NCBI GenBank assembly: GCA_049608225.1
Contig: JBMYXI010000001.1
Coordinates: 1 to 64,000, forward strand
Reading direction: 5' to 3'
DNA: 64,000 nt
Origin: Parashewanella sp049608225
GTDB taxonomy: Bacteria > Pseudomonadota > Gammaproteobacteria > Enterobacterales > Shewanellaceae
Made by a program: the position numbers and the translations under genes. The notes beneath the pieces are model-generated. The model searched no databases. It saw only the letters and a list, made by a program, of their open reading frames with translations, and was not told where the DNA came from. Each line of letters opens with the position of its first letter. Within the stretch, counting starts at the first letter, position 1. Shown in pieces: positions 1 through 9,407 of the stretch.

Positions 1-63
1 GTTATTCCACATAAACAAACGATAACGCAGCAGAAGTGACCAATTTACTCTGTCTTCGATGCT

Positions 64-150
64 TTTGAGCACTTCCTGTTCTGTGTTGTGATCAGTTTAC
101 TTAGATGACTAAGCCGCACTGCTCTCGCCTTGAACAGAAAAGTGCTCAAA
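64..150. repeat. Imperfect inverted repeat upstream of the yjiH-type gene
   Basis: The arms TTTGAGCACTT (64-74) and AAGTGCTCAAA (140-150) are exact complements. Pairing continues with a CTGTTC/GAACAG block after a small bulge. A short hairpin, CTTAG-atga-CTAAG, lies inside the loop. It sits about 100 bases upstream of the gene at 250. It could be a folded RNA leader, a small RNA, a terminator of an upstream gene outside the window, or a dispersed palindromic repeat. I see no second copy in the window. The rest of 1-249 holds no convincing coding sequence. Confidence 0.45.
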
Positions 151-249
151 CAGCACAAAACTTAATCCAGAAAGATCAACGTGCCCTAATTATTTAACTC
201 CGTAATAAATAGTTATTGAAAATACAGTAGCTCAATAAGGCATTTTCTC

Positions 250-1608
250 GTGGCTGAAACAAAACAAAAAAATAACATTAAAACCATACTCACCTTTGCA
301 ATACCGTCCTTACTTGGATTGTTATTATTCATGACACCAGTGAGCCATAACGGCGACATTACTATCCCAATCGCTGTTGTCGCTAAACTGATACAAAGTG
401 AGTTTAGTCACATCGTTAAACCGCTACTCACTACGTTAGTTATCGCGATGGGCGTATTAACCGTACTGACTAAGTTAGTAAAACCTAAAATGATCACCAA
501 CAGTCATTTTATGAATGAGCTGTTTAACCCTAATTGGTTCTGGACGGTCGTTCGCTGCCTTGGCGGCGTATTTATCACTATGATATTTTTTGATATTGGC
601 CCAGAAGCCATTCGCTCTGGTGATACTGGCGGGTTAGTATTTAATGATCTGCTTCCCGTACTATTTTCAGTATTCTTGATAGCGGGTTTACTGCTGCCAT
701 TGTTGCTAAATTTTGGCTTGCTGGAATTGGCTGGAGCCTTATTGACGAAAGTAATGCGCCCGGTATTCCAGCTTCCTGGTCGCAGTGCCATTGGTTGCAT
801 AACCTCATGGTTAGGTGATGGCAGCGTCGGCATTTTAATGACCGCCAAGCAATATGAAAACAACACCTTTACTAATCGAGAAGCAGCAGTCATTGCTACA
901 ACTTTCTCTGCGGTTTCAATTACCTTTAGTTTAGTGGTAATAGCCCAAGTTGGTCTTGAAGATATGTTTTTGCCATTTTACTTAACGGTTTGTTTTGCTG
1001 GAATTATGGCCGCAATCATTGTGCCGAAACTCCCGCCCTTATCTCGTAAAAAAGACGTCTTCATAAACGGAAAAATGCGTGCAAAGGACGACGATGTGAT
1101 CCCTGCTCAATATTCTTCTTTTTCGTGGGGATATAAACTTGCCCTTGCCAAAGCAGAACAAGCACCCAATATTCAAAACTTCTTTAAAGAAGGCATTAAA
1201 AATGTGTCTGATATGGTGCTCGGTATTATTCCTGTCGTTATGGCAGTAGGCACTGTCGCCTTAATTCTTGCCGATAAAACACCTGTGTTTGACTACTTAG
1301 GCATGCCGTTTATTCCTTTGCTAGAGTTGCTGCACATTCCTGAAGCAACCGCAGCATCAAAAACCATTATGGTTGGTTTTGCTGATATGTTTTTACCAGC
1401 CATTTTAGCCGCCAGTATTGAATCAGAATTAACTCGATTTGTGATTGCGGCATTGTCGGTAAGTCAATTGATTTACATGAGTGAAGTCGGTGCACTCCTT
1501 CTTGGCAGTAAAATTCCGCTTAACATCTTTGAACTATTAATGATCTTTGTTTTAAGAACCTTAGTTACTTTACCTATTATTGCTGGCGTGGCACATTTAA
1601 TTTATTAA
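250..1608 (+). CDS. YjiH-family inner membrane protein (nucleoside-recognition/Gate domain)
   Basis: This 452-residue, very hydrophobic protein begins with GTG. It has about ten predicted membrane segments. The central stretch around residues 175-195 (PGRSAIGCITSWLGDGSVG) is typical of the Gate/nucleoside-recognition fold found in YjiH and related carriers. YjiH proteins are conserved inner membrane proteins thought to move a small solute, but no substrate has been established. It is monocistronic, ends at a strong hairpin, and converges on the TonB receptor gene. The family call rests on overall resemblance; the substrate is unknown. Confidence 0.8.
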   Translation: MAETKQKNNIKTILTFAIPSLLGLLLFMTPVSHNGDITIPIAVVAKLIQSEFSHIVKPLLTTLVIAMGVLTVLTKLVKPKMITNSHFMNELFNPNWFWTVVRCLGGVFITMIFFDIGPEAIRSGDTGGLVFNDLLPVLFSVFLIAGLLLPLLLNFGLLELAGALLTKVMRPVFQLPGRSAIGCITSWLGDGSVGILMTAKQYENNTFTNREAAVIATTFSAVSITFSLVVIAQVGLEDMFLPFYLTVCFAGIMAAIIVPKLPPLSRKKDVFINGKMRAKDDDVIPAQYSSFSWGYKLALAKAEQAPNIQNFFKEGIKNVSDMVLGIIPVVMAVGTVALILADKTPVFDYLGMPFIPLLELLHIPEATAASKTIMVGFADMFLPAILAASIESELTRFVIAALSVSQLIYMSEVGALLLGSKIPLNIFELLMIFVLRTLVTLPIIAGVAHLIY

Positions 1609-1628
1609 GCGCCCTTTCGCAATTAATC

Positions 1629-1656
1629 AAAAAGGCTTCGAATTCGAAGCCTTTTT
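1629..1656. terminator. Bidirectional intrinsic terminator
   Basis: A perfect 28-base palindrome starts with AAAAAGGCTTCGAA and ends with five T. It has an A-run on one side and a T-run on the other. It lies between the convergent yjiH-type gene and the TonB receptor gene, so it can stop transcription from both sides. Confidence 0.9.
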
Positions 1657-1673
1657 ATCAAAATTGAGTTTGT

Positions 1674-3662
1674 TTAAAAGGTGTAATTTGCTTTTAACCA
1701 AAGATTACGACCGGGTTCATTAACTTGGAATAACGGCACGCTGTCTGGAACGTCATTTCCACTCGCTGGACGACTAATATGTTCAGCATAAGTTTTATTC
1801 AGCACATTTTCGATGCCAAGGTTAACTGAGAACTGTTCTGTTGGCTTCCAGCCAGCAAACATTGCTAGCGTACCAAAACCATGACTTTTACCCAAATCTC
1901 TGCCTGCAATATTACCTGTACCAACAGCAACTCGATTTTGCGGCGCCACTAAGCGCCATAGCAATCCGAATGACCAATCATCTTTCGCGTAATCCAGTGA
2001 GATTTTGCTCTCAAGTGGTGACACTTGCCCCAGTGGTTTTGAATCTGTGTCGTTATTGCCATAACTGTAACTCATGATCACCTGTGTTGATAAATGTTCC
2101 ATCAAAGGTATAGTCAGCCCCAGTTCTCCACCCCAAATGGTGGCGTCAATATTGCGCGCATTCCACCCCTTGGTCGTATCGATCAATATGTAATCTTTAA
2201 CCTTGCCAAAATAAAGCGAGCTGGAGAAATTAATGCCATCGTCGTAGATCCAACCAATATCAAGTTGAGACGTTTTTTCAGGCGCTAAATCAAAAGACTT
2301 TAACTTAGTGCCAGGCTTCATTTTCATCATTTCCCAATAATCAGGAATTCGCTGAGAGTAACCAACCCCAGCGTAATATTGATTAACGCTTTTAGAAAGT
2401 TCATAACGTATAAAACCACTGACTAAATCATCTTTTCGAGTGCCTTTTTGCGCAACCAGCAACTCTGTTTGCCAGTGATCCAGTCGTATGCCTGACAACA
2501 GTTTGCCTGTATCCAGCGAATAGTCAGCTTCAGCAAACACCCCAAAGGTGTTGTACTTCAAATTATCTTGAAACGCTTTTTTAAGTAGACCATCAAGCCC
2601 AGTGTTCGCGGCAGGATCAGCTTTACGACCTTCATGTTTACTGTTCATAAAGTCCATACCCGTAGTAAGCTGAAAATCGTCACTTAAATTAAAGTCGAAC
2701 CATACGTGCCCACCTTGAGTGGCACGTCGAACATTAATACCTTTATTTTTGCCTTGATCAAATTGATCCATAATATGATTAGTACGGTTGGAATAAACTT
2801 GAAACTGTATTTGTTCTAATACACCTTCGGTAAAATCATGTTCGACTAATAAATCATAATTTTCATTTTCAATGACACGGCCTTTATTAGCTCTATCAGC
2901 ATATTCAGCACTGCCTGCTGATTTCCCGTAAGATAACTCAACGATTGTGTCTTGTGATGGCGTCCAGCCCACAGCTAAGTTACTGTTATTTCGGTCATAC
3001 TTTGATTGTAATGAATTTCCGTCACCATCTTTATAGTGATCACTTTCAGAACGGTTGAGTTCCAGTTCTAAATAACCAGTTTCGTTACCACCTTTGAACT
3101 CGGTAAGGAAATCACGACGTCCAAAACTGCCTAGCGTTGCACTGGCTCGCCCTTCAACTGTTGCTTCAGTAAAACCACTGTGTTCTTTTTCAAATAGCAC
3201 AGTTCCAGCTGAACCTACTGGTCCATATTTCACCGTTTGTGGCCCTTTAATAACTTCAATTCGCTCATAAGCTTCAGGGTAAATATAGGCGGTTGGTGGA
3301 TCCATACGTCCACCACAGGTTCCGTAGGCATGTTGCCCATCATCAATAATGTTAATTCTTGAGCCACCTAAACCACGCAGTGAAGGATCGCCACCAGCTC
3401 CACCTTTACGACCAATACTAAAGCCATTGATGGTTTTTAAAAAACCTGCGCCATCATATGCAGGCAAAGGTAATCGTGGTTGCTTCGGATCAGTGGATAC
3501 GGTTGTTGGTTGCTGCATATATTCACCAGTAACAACAATATGCTCAATGCTGTTGTCGTTTACTGCATCTGGTGCAAGAGGAGTGGAAGGCGTACCCGCG
3601 GCCACAGCTAGATTAGAAAGAACAACATTAACGGCTAAAAAAACAGTAGAAAGCTTAAACAT
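1674..3662 (-). CDS. TonB-dependent outer membrane receptor, copper-receptor (OprC/NosA) type
   Basis: This is an outer membrane beta-barrel of about 662 residues. The chosen ATG at 3662 gives a clean signal peptide (MFKLSTVFLAVNVV... ending near AVAAG) and has GGATG upstream; an extended reading from 3746 would bury the signal. The plug domain carries LRGLGGSRINIIDDG and then GTCGGRMDPPTAYIYPEAYE, followed by RIEVIKGPQTVKYGP. The CGGRMDPPTAY segment is characteristic of the TonB-dependent copper receptor family. The C terminus ends in an aromatic residue (NYTF), as barrels do. Copper as substrate is inferred from the family; a Fur-like palindrome upstream points to iron-linked control instead. 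Confidence 0.85.
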   Translation of the reverse strand: MFKLSTVFLAVNVVLSNLAVAAGTPSTPLAPDAVNDNSIEHIVVTGEYMQQPTTVSTDPKQPRLPLPAYDGAGFLKTINGFSIGRKGGAGGDPSLRGLGGSRINIIDDGQHAYGTCGGRMDPPTAYIYPEAYERIEVIKGPQTVKYGPVGSAGTVLFEKEHSGFTEATVEGRASATLGSFGRRDFLTEFKGGNETGYLELELNRSESDHYKDGDGNSLQSKYDRNNSNLAVGWTPSQDTIVELSYGKSAGSAEYADRANKGRVIENENYDLLVEHDFTEGVLEQIQFQVYSNRTNHIMDQFDQGKNKGINVRRATQGGHVWFDFNLSDDFQLTTGMDFMNSKHEGRKADPAANTGLDGLLKKAFQDNLKYNTFGVFAEADYSLDTGKLLSGIRLDHWQTELLVAQKGTRKDDLVSGFIRYELSKSVNQYYAGVGYSQRIPDYWEMMKMKPGTKLKSFDLAPEKTSQLDIGWIYDDGINFSSSLYFGKVKDYILIDTTKGWNARNIDATIWGGELGLTIPLMEHLSTQVIMSYSYGNNDTDSKPLGQVSPLESKISLDYAKDDWSFGLLWRLVAPQNRVAVGTGNIAGRDLGKSHGFGTLAMFAGWKPTEQFSVNLGIENVLNKTYAEHISRPASGNDVPDSVPLFQVNEPGRNLWLKANYTF

Positions 3663-3796
3663 AAAAATACATCCGTTTAACAATTGTGGCTGCATTTTCT
3701 CAACTAAAAAATCACGCTGCAAAACAAAAAAAACAATGTGCGACAAAGTGTCACATATCCTTTATAAACAATACGTTATGCAATGTTATATATACA

Positions 3797-3811
3797 AGAT
3801 AATTATTATCA
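3797..3811. promoter_or_regulatory. Candidate Fur box
   Basis: AGATAATTATTATCA matches the 7-1-7 Fur consensus (TGATAAT-N-ATTATCA) at every position except the first. It lies about 135 bases upstream of the TonB receptor start and about 160 bases upstream of the divergent phosphoesterase gene. AT-rich TATATATA elements beside it could be -10 hexamers. Fur control is inferred from sequence match only. Confidence 0.55.
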
Positions 3812-3970
3812 CCTCCATAATTTCACTGTCCAAATAACAATAAAAATGATTAGAGAGATCCATGTCACAAATTGGTCATAAAACATTCATCTGAAATTAA
3901 ACTTCCATTTCTATCCTTTGTTTGTAATCCAAAATTTGCTGTCCAAACTCTTGATGAGAATCGTAAGACA

Positions 3971-4840
3971 ATGAATGACATAACGCCCATCAGCACTGAA
4001 CGTAAACACACATATTTTCATGCTATATGGCTTTCCGACATTCATTTAGGCTGTAAAGATTGTAAAGCTGAATTCTTGCTCGACTTTCTCAATAGCATAC
4101 ACACAGATAAACTGTATTTAGTGGGTGACATCATTGACTTATGGGCGTTAAAAAAACGCCTTTTCTGGCCTGAAAGCCACAATAAAATCCTACAAAAAAT
4201 CATCTCGATTGCACAAACTGAAACGCAAGTTGTTTTTATTCCCGGTAATCATGATGAGTTACTCAAGCCTTATCATCAATTGAGTTTTAACAATATCGAA
4301 ATTCATACTGAATACCGCCACACCACAATTAGCGGAAAAAAGTTACTGATGTTGCATGGCGATCAGTTTGACTCGCAGGTTTGTGTGGCTAGCTATTATG
4401 CAAAACTTGGTGATCATCTCTATGATTTGCTGCTTTTTTTGAATCGACATTTACACGCGATACGAAAACGTTTCGGTCAGCCCTATTGGTCTCTCGCCGG
4501 CTATATAAAACGTAGAGTGGGTAAAGCTCAACAAGCCATTAATCGTTATCGAGATGCAGTAGTGACTTATGCCAAATCACAAGAGGTAGACGCGATTTTT
4601 TGCGGCCATATTCATCAACCCGAATTAACCACACACGCAGGTATTGTTTACGGCAACGACGGTGATTGGATTGAAAACTGCACCCTGATCGCGGAAACGC
4701 AATGCGGCGAATTGCAACTATTAAAATGGGATGAAGCCATTGCTGACACTCAAGTTATCACACGGCTTCTTTCCCCTATCACGCAGCTAACTGTACACCA
4801 AGTTGCGGCCACCATCCCTAAACACATTGATGTAGCTTAA
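3971..4840 (+). CDS. LpxH-like metallophosphoesterase (UDP-2,3-diacylglucosamine diphosphatase family)
   Basis: The calcineurin-type motifs appear in order: DIHLG, GDIIDLW, GNHDE, HGDQFD and GHIHQPE. These bind two metal ions in metallophosphoesterases. The protein belongs with the LpxH/LpxH2-like group, which cleaves UDP-diacylglucosamine in lipid A synthesis, though many relatives are uncharacterised and a true lpxH is usually elsewhere in these genomes. I prefer the ATG at 3971 (289 residues), because the domain starts about 15 residues later; an in-frame start at 3872 would add 33 residues without a recognisable feature. It is 14 bases upstream of the acyltransferase gene, so the two are probably co-transcribed and act on lipids. 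Confidence 0.75.
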   Translation: MNDITPISTERKHTYFHAIWLSDIHLGCKDCKAEFLLDFLNSIHTDKLYLVGDIIDLWALKKRLFWPESHNKILQKIISIAQTETQVVFIPGNHDELLKPYHQLSFNNIEIHTEYRHTTISGKKLLMLHGDQFDSQVCVASYYAKLGDHLYDLLLFLNRHLHAIRKRFGQPYWSLAGYIKRRVGKAQQAINRYRDAVVTYAKSQEVDAIFCGHIHQPELTTHAGIVYGNDGDWIENCTLIAETQCGELQLLKWDEAIADTQVITRLLSPITQLTVHQVAATIPKHIDVA

Positions 4841-4854
4841 CATGAGAATTTTCT

Positions 4855-6579
4855 ATGATTTTTACAGTTGATAACGTTGTGAAAGAAAACTTACCGAAGA
4901 TCGAGCAAAAACCATGGTTAGCCAAACCCACCAAAGCCATGCTGCGCTATCTATTAAACGAAAAACAATGCAACGATATTGCAATTCAACATGCACATTT
5001 AAAAGGTGTCGACTTTGTAGAAAAAGTATTAGAAAGCTTCCACTTCAGTTTTTCGGTTCCCAATAATGAAATTGAACATATTCCCCATGAAGGGCGAGTG
5101 GTGATATTCGCCAACCACCCTATTGGTTCATTAGATGCATTAGCCTTGATAAAACTAATCAGTGAAGTAAGAAGTGACATCAAAGTCGTTGCCAACGAGC
5201 TGTTGATGGCGCTTGAGCCGCTGCACAATATTTTATTGCCCGTTCGTAACATGACGGGTGGCACACCAAAACAAAACTTAGCCAATATTCATCAGCATTT
5301 AAACAATGAAGGCGCTGTGTTGATTTTTCCATCTGGCGAAGTATCACGACTGCGCCCACAAGGCGTTCGTGATACGGCTTGGCAAAGTGGTTTTGTTAAA
5401 ATGGCCTGCGCCTGTAATGCACCTCTACTGCCTATATATGCCGACGCTAAAAATTCTGCCATGTTTTATGGCGCATCGATGATTTATAAACCACTCGCCA
5501 CCTTGTTATTGGTGAAAGAGATGTTTAAGCAAGCAAAGAAAACCATGCCAGTGCGAATTGGTGAGTTAATTCCTAACGAAGCGTTCAACAATAATGACTT
5601 TCCGCAGAAGGTAAAAATAAAACTGCTGAAAAATCACTTATACCGCATTAGTAAAGATCGAACAGGATTATTTACAACTCAAAGTCCGATTGCTCACCCT
5701 GAATCTCGCGATGAACTGCAACACGCCTTATCTCAATGCCAATTACTGGGCACCACCAGCGACAACAAACTCATTTATCTTTACCGCCATACCGACTCTA
5801 GTCCTATTATGCGCGAAATAGGTCGGCTGAGAGAAATTGCCTTTCGAGCGGTCGGGGAAGGCACAGGGCAACGACGGGATACCGACAAATACGATCGCTA
5901 CTACTTGCATTTGGTACTGTGGGATAAGGACGACTTAGAGATTGTCGGAGCTTACCGCTTTGCCAGTGCGAAAGACGTCCATGCTCAACAAGGGGATAAC
6001 GCCCTTTACAGCCAATCATTGTTTACTTACTCAAAGGCGTTTACCCCTTACTTTGAGCAAGGCTTAGAATTAGGTCGTAGCTTCGTACAACCTAAATATT
6101 GGGGCAAACGCAGCTTGGAATACCTTTGGTACGGTATTGGTGCATTTCTCGTTAACAACCCCCAGTATCGATATTTATTTGGACCTGTCACCTTAAGCGG
6201 ACAACTGCCAGCCAAAGCCAAAGAGATGTTGGTACACTTTTATCGTCAACAATTTTCAACACCAGTTCCACTCGCTGTGTCAAATGCACCTTTCGTTATT
6301 GGTGATGTAAAACAGCAACAATTAGATGCTCGTTACGATGAGCCAACGTTTGATAATTACAAAGCTAATTTCAAAACCCTAAAGCAATCGCTAGCTGAAC
6401 TTAATGTTGCAGTGCCTACTCTATTCAAGCAATACAGTGAGCTATGTGAAGAAGACGGCGTTAAGTTTTTAGACTTTGGTGTTGATGCTGAGTTTGCTGA
6501 CTGCATTGATGGTCTCGTATTTGTTGACACCGAAAAATTGTTACCGAAGAAAAAAGCCAAATACATTAATAAAGCTTAA
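4855..6579 (+). CDS. olsF: Bifunctional acyltransferase, ornithine-lipid synthase (OlsF) type
   Basis: The 574-residue protein has two parts. Residues ~70-270 form a PlsC-like O-acyltransferase with the NHPIGSLDA (HX4D-type) motif and FPSGEVSR. Residues ~300-480 form an OlsB/GNAT-like N-acyltransferase containing GRLREIAFRAVGEGTG, YDRYYLHLVLWD and ELGRSFVQPKYWGK. This order and length match OlsF, which carries out both acylation steps of ornithine lipid synthesis. Such lipids lack phosphorus and are often made under phosphate limitation. It follows the LpxH-like gene closely. The name is a family-based assignment; amino acid specificity (ornithine, lysine, glutamine) cannot be read from sequence. 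Confidence 0.75.
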   Translation: MIFTVDNVVKENLPKIEQKPWLAKPTKAMLRYLLNEKQCNDIAIQHAHLKGVDFVEKVLESFHFSFSVPNNEIEHIPHEGRVVIFANHPIGSLDALALIKLISEVRSDIKVVANELLMALEPLHNILLPVRNMTGGTPKQNLANIHQHLNNEGAVLIFPSGEVSRLRPQGVRDTAWQSGFVKMACACNAPLLPIYADAKNSAMFYGASMIYKPLATLLLVKEMFKQAKKTMPVRIGELIPNEAFNNNDFPQKVKIKLLKNHLYRISKDRTGLFTTQSPIAHPESRDELQHALSQCQLLGTTSDNKLIYLYRHTDSSPIMREIGRLREIAFRAVGEGTGQRRDTDKYDRYYLHLVLWDKDDLEIVGAYRFASAKDVHAQQGDNALYSQSLFTYSKAFTPYFEQGLELGRSFVQPKYWGKRSLEYLWYGIGAFLVNNPQYRYLFGPVTLSGQLPAKAKEMLVHFYRQQFSTPVPLAVSNAPFVIGDVKQQQLDARYDEPTFDNYKANFKTLKQSLAELNVAVPTLFKQYSELCEEDGVKFLDFGVDAEFADCIDGLVFVDTEKLLPKKKAKYINKA

Positions 6580-6650
6580 TTACAGGTTGTAGCGACAAAT
6601 GTCTAAACACGATTAAACTATTCGCAACATACAGTGACTGAGAATATCCT

Positions 6651-9086
6651 ATGGCAGCGGTATCGGCTTCAACGGCAACAAATGGAATTTTGTACCCACA
6701 ATGTTTAGGTGATCTTAATACCTTGCTTTTTCGAATTAAGGTTCGTTGTGACGAAGAAATTATCTTTGTAGTCAATCAAAATGACGAAAATTCGCAATCA
6801 AGCGAAATCTGCCGATTTTTTGTCACCGCCAAATCAGCTATTGGATTTGATATCGAGTTAACGCCTGTAAAGCAAAATAGCAAAAAGTCAATTAATGACA
6901 AAGAGCGATCAACTAAAAAAGCAACTGAACTCAGCTCAGCGGTTGCAGTACAAACAACTGTCAATCATATCTTAATGAATACCCAAAAACTCTGCGACAT
7001 CACCTTACAATTGGTTGAGCTTGCTAACAAAGCCAAGGATGGTGAGCAAGAGATGCAATCAAGTCAATTATCCTCAATTATCTCTCAACTTAACGCAGTG
7101 CTCGAACACAACGTTGATATCAATGCAAAAATAGGAAATGAACAATTTACAATCTTACACGCCGCAACCAAGTCGGGGAGTATGGAAATTGTTAAGCTGA
7201 TAATTAAGCAGCACAATATTGATCTAAATACGGTATCGATAACAGGTCACACACCTCTAATTTTTGCTTGTCAACATAGCATAAAAATGGTGCAGCTTTT
7301 GATCGATGCGGGTGCGACTCTGGACACTTCGAAAAATAGCGACTCCCTTGCTCCATTTTTATATATCGCGGCTAAACTTAATCAGCCTGAATTTATCGTT
7401 GATCAAATAAGTAAACAGCCTGAACTTATTCATCTCAAAAGCATACAAGCAACTAAATTATCTGTAGGTGCTCTTAACATAACGCTTGCGGCAGGTTCGA
7501 ACCTATTACATTTTGCTTGCGTAAATCCTTCAGCAGATGTGCTGAAGCAGGTATTGGAACATGCTTCTTTTTTACCTAAACTACTGGAACAAGCCAACGC
7601 TTTTGGCAAAACACCATTAACGGTCGCTCTTGAAATGAGTCGTTCAACAGCAGCTGAATACCTCTTAAAGGCTGGCGCTAAGGTAAAAACTCCCTTTAAT
7701 TCACCTTCATTACTCATCACCGCGATCCATTCACAAATAACCTGTGAGTGCTTAGCAACGTTATTAAAAGCTGGTGCTGACGCAAACGAACAAGACATTA
7801 CTCGAGATGGCCAAACACCTTTACTCGCGGCAATACTGCAACAAAATGCAGATGCTTGCCGATTACTCATTCAACACAAGGCTGATCTTTCAATCAGAGA
7901 TCTAAGTGCTAGCCATCAACTTCCAATGACCAAGGCACTAAAACAAGAAAACGCTGCTGTCGTCAAGCTGTTCGTCGAACATACTTTCATAACTTATGTT
8001 GATATGAGTGCTAACTCAAATTCATATTGGCCAGAACAACCGGATAATTCACCTTTAAATTGGGCCATAATCAATAACAAAGAGGGGCTGTTTACTTTGA
8101 TGTACGAGCGCTTATTACAAGGAGACTTCCAAAGCTCAAGAGGCTACCCTTTACTGAAAGCGATTGAGTACCAAAGAAATAAGATGATCACTAAGTTGAT
8201 AAAAATTCCAGGGATACTGGAACACTGTCCTCCTCACGACAAGACACCTCTGCAACTCGTTACCTCTAAAAAACAAAGTGTATTGGTTGGACAGCTTTTA
8301 GAGGCTGGTGCGCTTACAGAGCATGTTAACGCGCCTCATTATGAAACACCGCTTATTATAGCCATTGAGAATGATGATGACGATAGCGTCAAAGCTCTGA
8401 TCAAGTTTAATGCAAACTTGAATGCTAAAAAGTCTCGTCAAACCTTTCATCCACTGCATTTGGCGGTCAAAAAAGGAAATTTGCCCATAGTTAAATTATT
8501 ACTGGCAGATCCATCAGTTAATGTGAATTCGACATCATGTGAGCTATACAGTCAAAATGAAGAAGATTTATTTCACCCGATTCAAGTCGCTGTTATTCAC
8601 TCTCAATGGGAAGTTACTGAGTATCTTCTAACCCATGAACAGCTGGATCTATCAACTTGCTTCGGAAATAATAATATCATTCAACTTGCCGCCAAATCTG
8701 ATATTTCCGAAACCCTGTTAACAAGCATGCTTACTCACATTCAGCAAGCTCAGTTCCTATCTACAGAACAATTCAATAACGAAGTAAAAGCGCTTTGCTA
8801 TTTTGCTCTTCGTTCAGGTAATCTCGCTCATGTTCGCGCTTGCCTAACTCACGGCTTAGATCCTACTCAGCCTTTGATCAAATTTTATTGGCAAAAAAGA
8901 GCTGTGATTGAATTCACCGATAATGCATTTGACTATGCCAATCAATTGACTAATACGAGTAAAAAAGAGCAAGTGCTAGATTTATTACAAAAAGCAAGCT
9001 CAAAAATCATTCAACAAACTCATACAGCAGAGGTTAACGATGATTTTCTTGTTATTAGTACACAAGAAACACCTCAAAACGCATAA
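6651..9086 (+). CDS. Large ankyrin-repeat protein
   Basis: This is an 811-residue protein with no signal peptide or membrane segment. Residues ~12-75 form a small unrecognised domain. Residues ~76-160 are a polar linker with a helical stretch. From ~160 to ~720 there are about fifteen ankyrin-like repeats, recognisable by pieces such as TPLIFACQHS, TPLLAAILQQNADACRLL and HPLHLAVKKGNLPIVKLLL. Ankyrin repeats mediate protein binding; they occur in bacterial periplasmic, cytosolic and secreted effector proteins. No partner gene is evident: the neighbours are olsF and a small orphan frame. The N-terminal domain faintly resembles that of the orphan protein at 55971-57521. Function unknown. Confidence 0.85.
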   Translation: MAAVSASTATNGILYPQCLGDLNTLLFRIKVRCDEEIIFVVNQNDENSQSSEICRFFVTAKSAIGFDIELTPVKQNSKKSINDKERSTKKATELSSAVAVQTTVNHILMNTQKLCDITLQLVELANKAKDGEQEMQSSQLSSIISQLNAVLEHNVDINAKIGNEQFTILHAATKSGSMEIVKLIIKQHNIDLNTVSITGHTPLIFACQHSIKMVQLLIDAGATLDTSKNSDSLAPFLYIAAKLNQPEFIVDQISKQPELIHLKSIQATKLSVGALNITLAAGSNLLHFACVNPSADVLKQVLEHASFLPKLLEQANAFGKTPLTVALEMSRSTAAEYLLKAGAKVKTPFNSPSLLITAIHSQITCECLATLLKAGADANEQDITRDGQTPLLAAILQQNADACRLLIQHKADLSIRDLSASHQLPMTKALKQENAAVVKLFVEHTFITYVDMSANSNSYWPEQPDNSPLNWAIINNKEGLFTLMYERLLQGDFQSSRGYPLLKAIEYQRNKMITKLIKIPGILEHCPPHDKTPLQLVTSKKQSVLVGQLLEAGALTEHVNAPHYETPLIIAIENDDDDSVKALIKFNANLNAKKSRQTFHPLHLAVKKGNLPIVKLLLADPSVNVNSTSCELYSQNEEDLFHPIQVAVIHSQWEVTEYLLTHEQLDLSTCFGNNNIIQLAAKSDISETLLTSMLTHIQQAQFLSTEQFNNEVKALCYFALRSGNLAHVRACLTHGLDPTQPLIKFYWQKRAVIEFTDNAFDYANQLTNTSKKEQVLDLLQKASSKIIQQTHTAEVNDDFLVISTQETPQNA

Positions 9087-9183
9087 AATTAAAATCAATT
9101 AGATTCAAAGTATTAACAACGAATCTAAAGGGCGTATATGCTCTATCCCCTAAGCTTTACCACTAAAAAAATACGACCGATTT

Positions 9184-9399
9184 TTATTGCTGCCATAATA
9201 TTAATGGTACATCTTCACTGTACATATGTTTAAGCATATTAGGTGGCGTTGCAATCTTTAGTTCTCTTATTCTTTTTTGTTCCGCAACCAATTCTTCGTT
9301 ATTGTTAAATTTCGCCTTTAAATAGTTATACTCTTTCCTTGTTAAATCATGATCGACAATCTCAATTTCTTCTAGCACTTTTTGTGTTTCAGTAAGCAC
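9184..9399 (-). CDS. Small orphan reading frame, possibly a gene remnant
   Basis: This 71-residue frame has a GTG start and no properly spaced ribosome binding site. The same frame stays open only eight codons further upstream, to a TAA inside a hairpin. The protein is polar and helical (LTETQKVLEEIEIVDHDLT...), with no family I recognise. It lies downstream of cydX on the same strand. It may be a real small gene or the tail of a decayed one. No function is proposed. Confidence 0.3.
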   Translation of the reverse strand: MLTETQKVLEEIEIVDHDLTRKEYNYLKAKFNNNEELVAEQKRIRELKIATPPNMLKHMYSEDVPLILWQQ

Positions 9400-9407
9400 C
9401 TCTTTGT

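Noticed and set aside
3349..3837. A 162-residue plus-strand frame
   Set aside because: It lies mostly antisense to the TonB receptor, whose protein features are unmistakable. The frame shows no domain.
7430..7870. A 146-residue minus-strand frame
   Set aside because: It is antisense to the ankyrin repeats of the 811-residue protein and has no recognisable features of its own.
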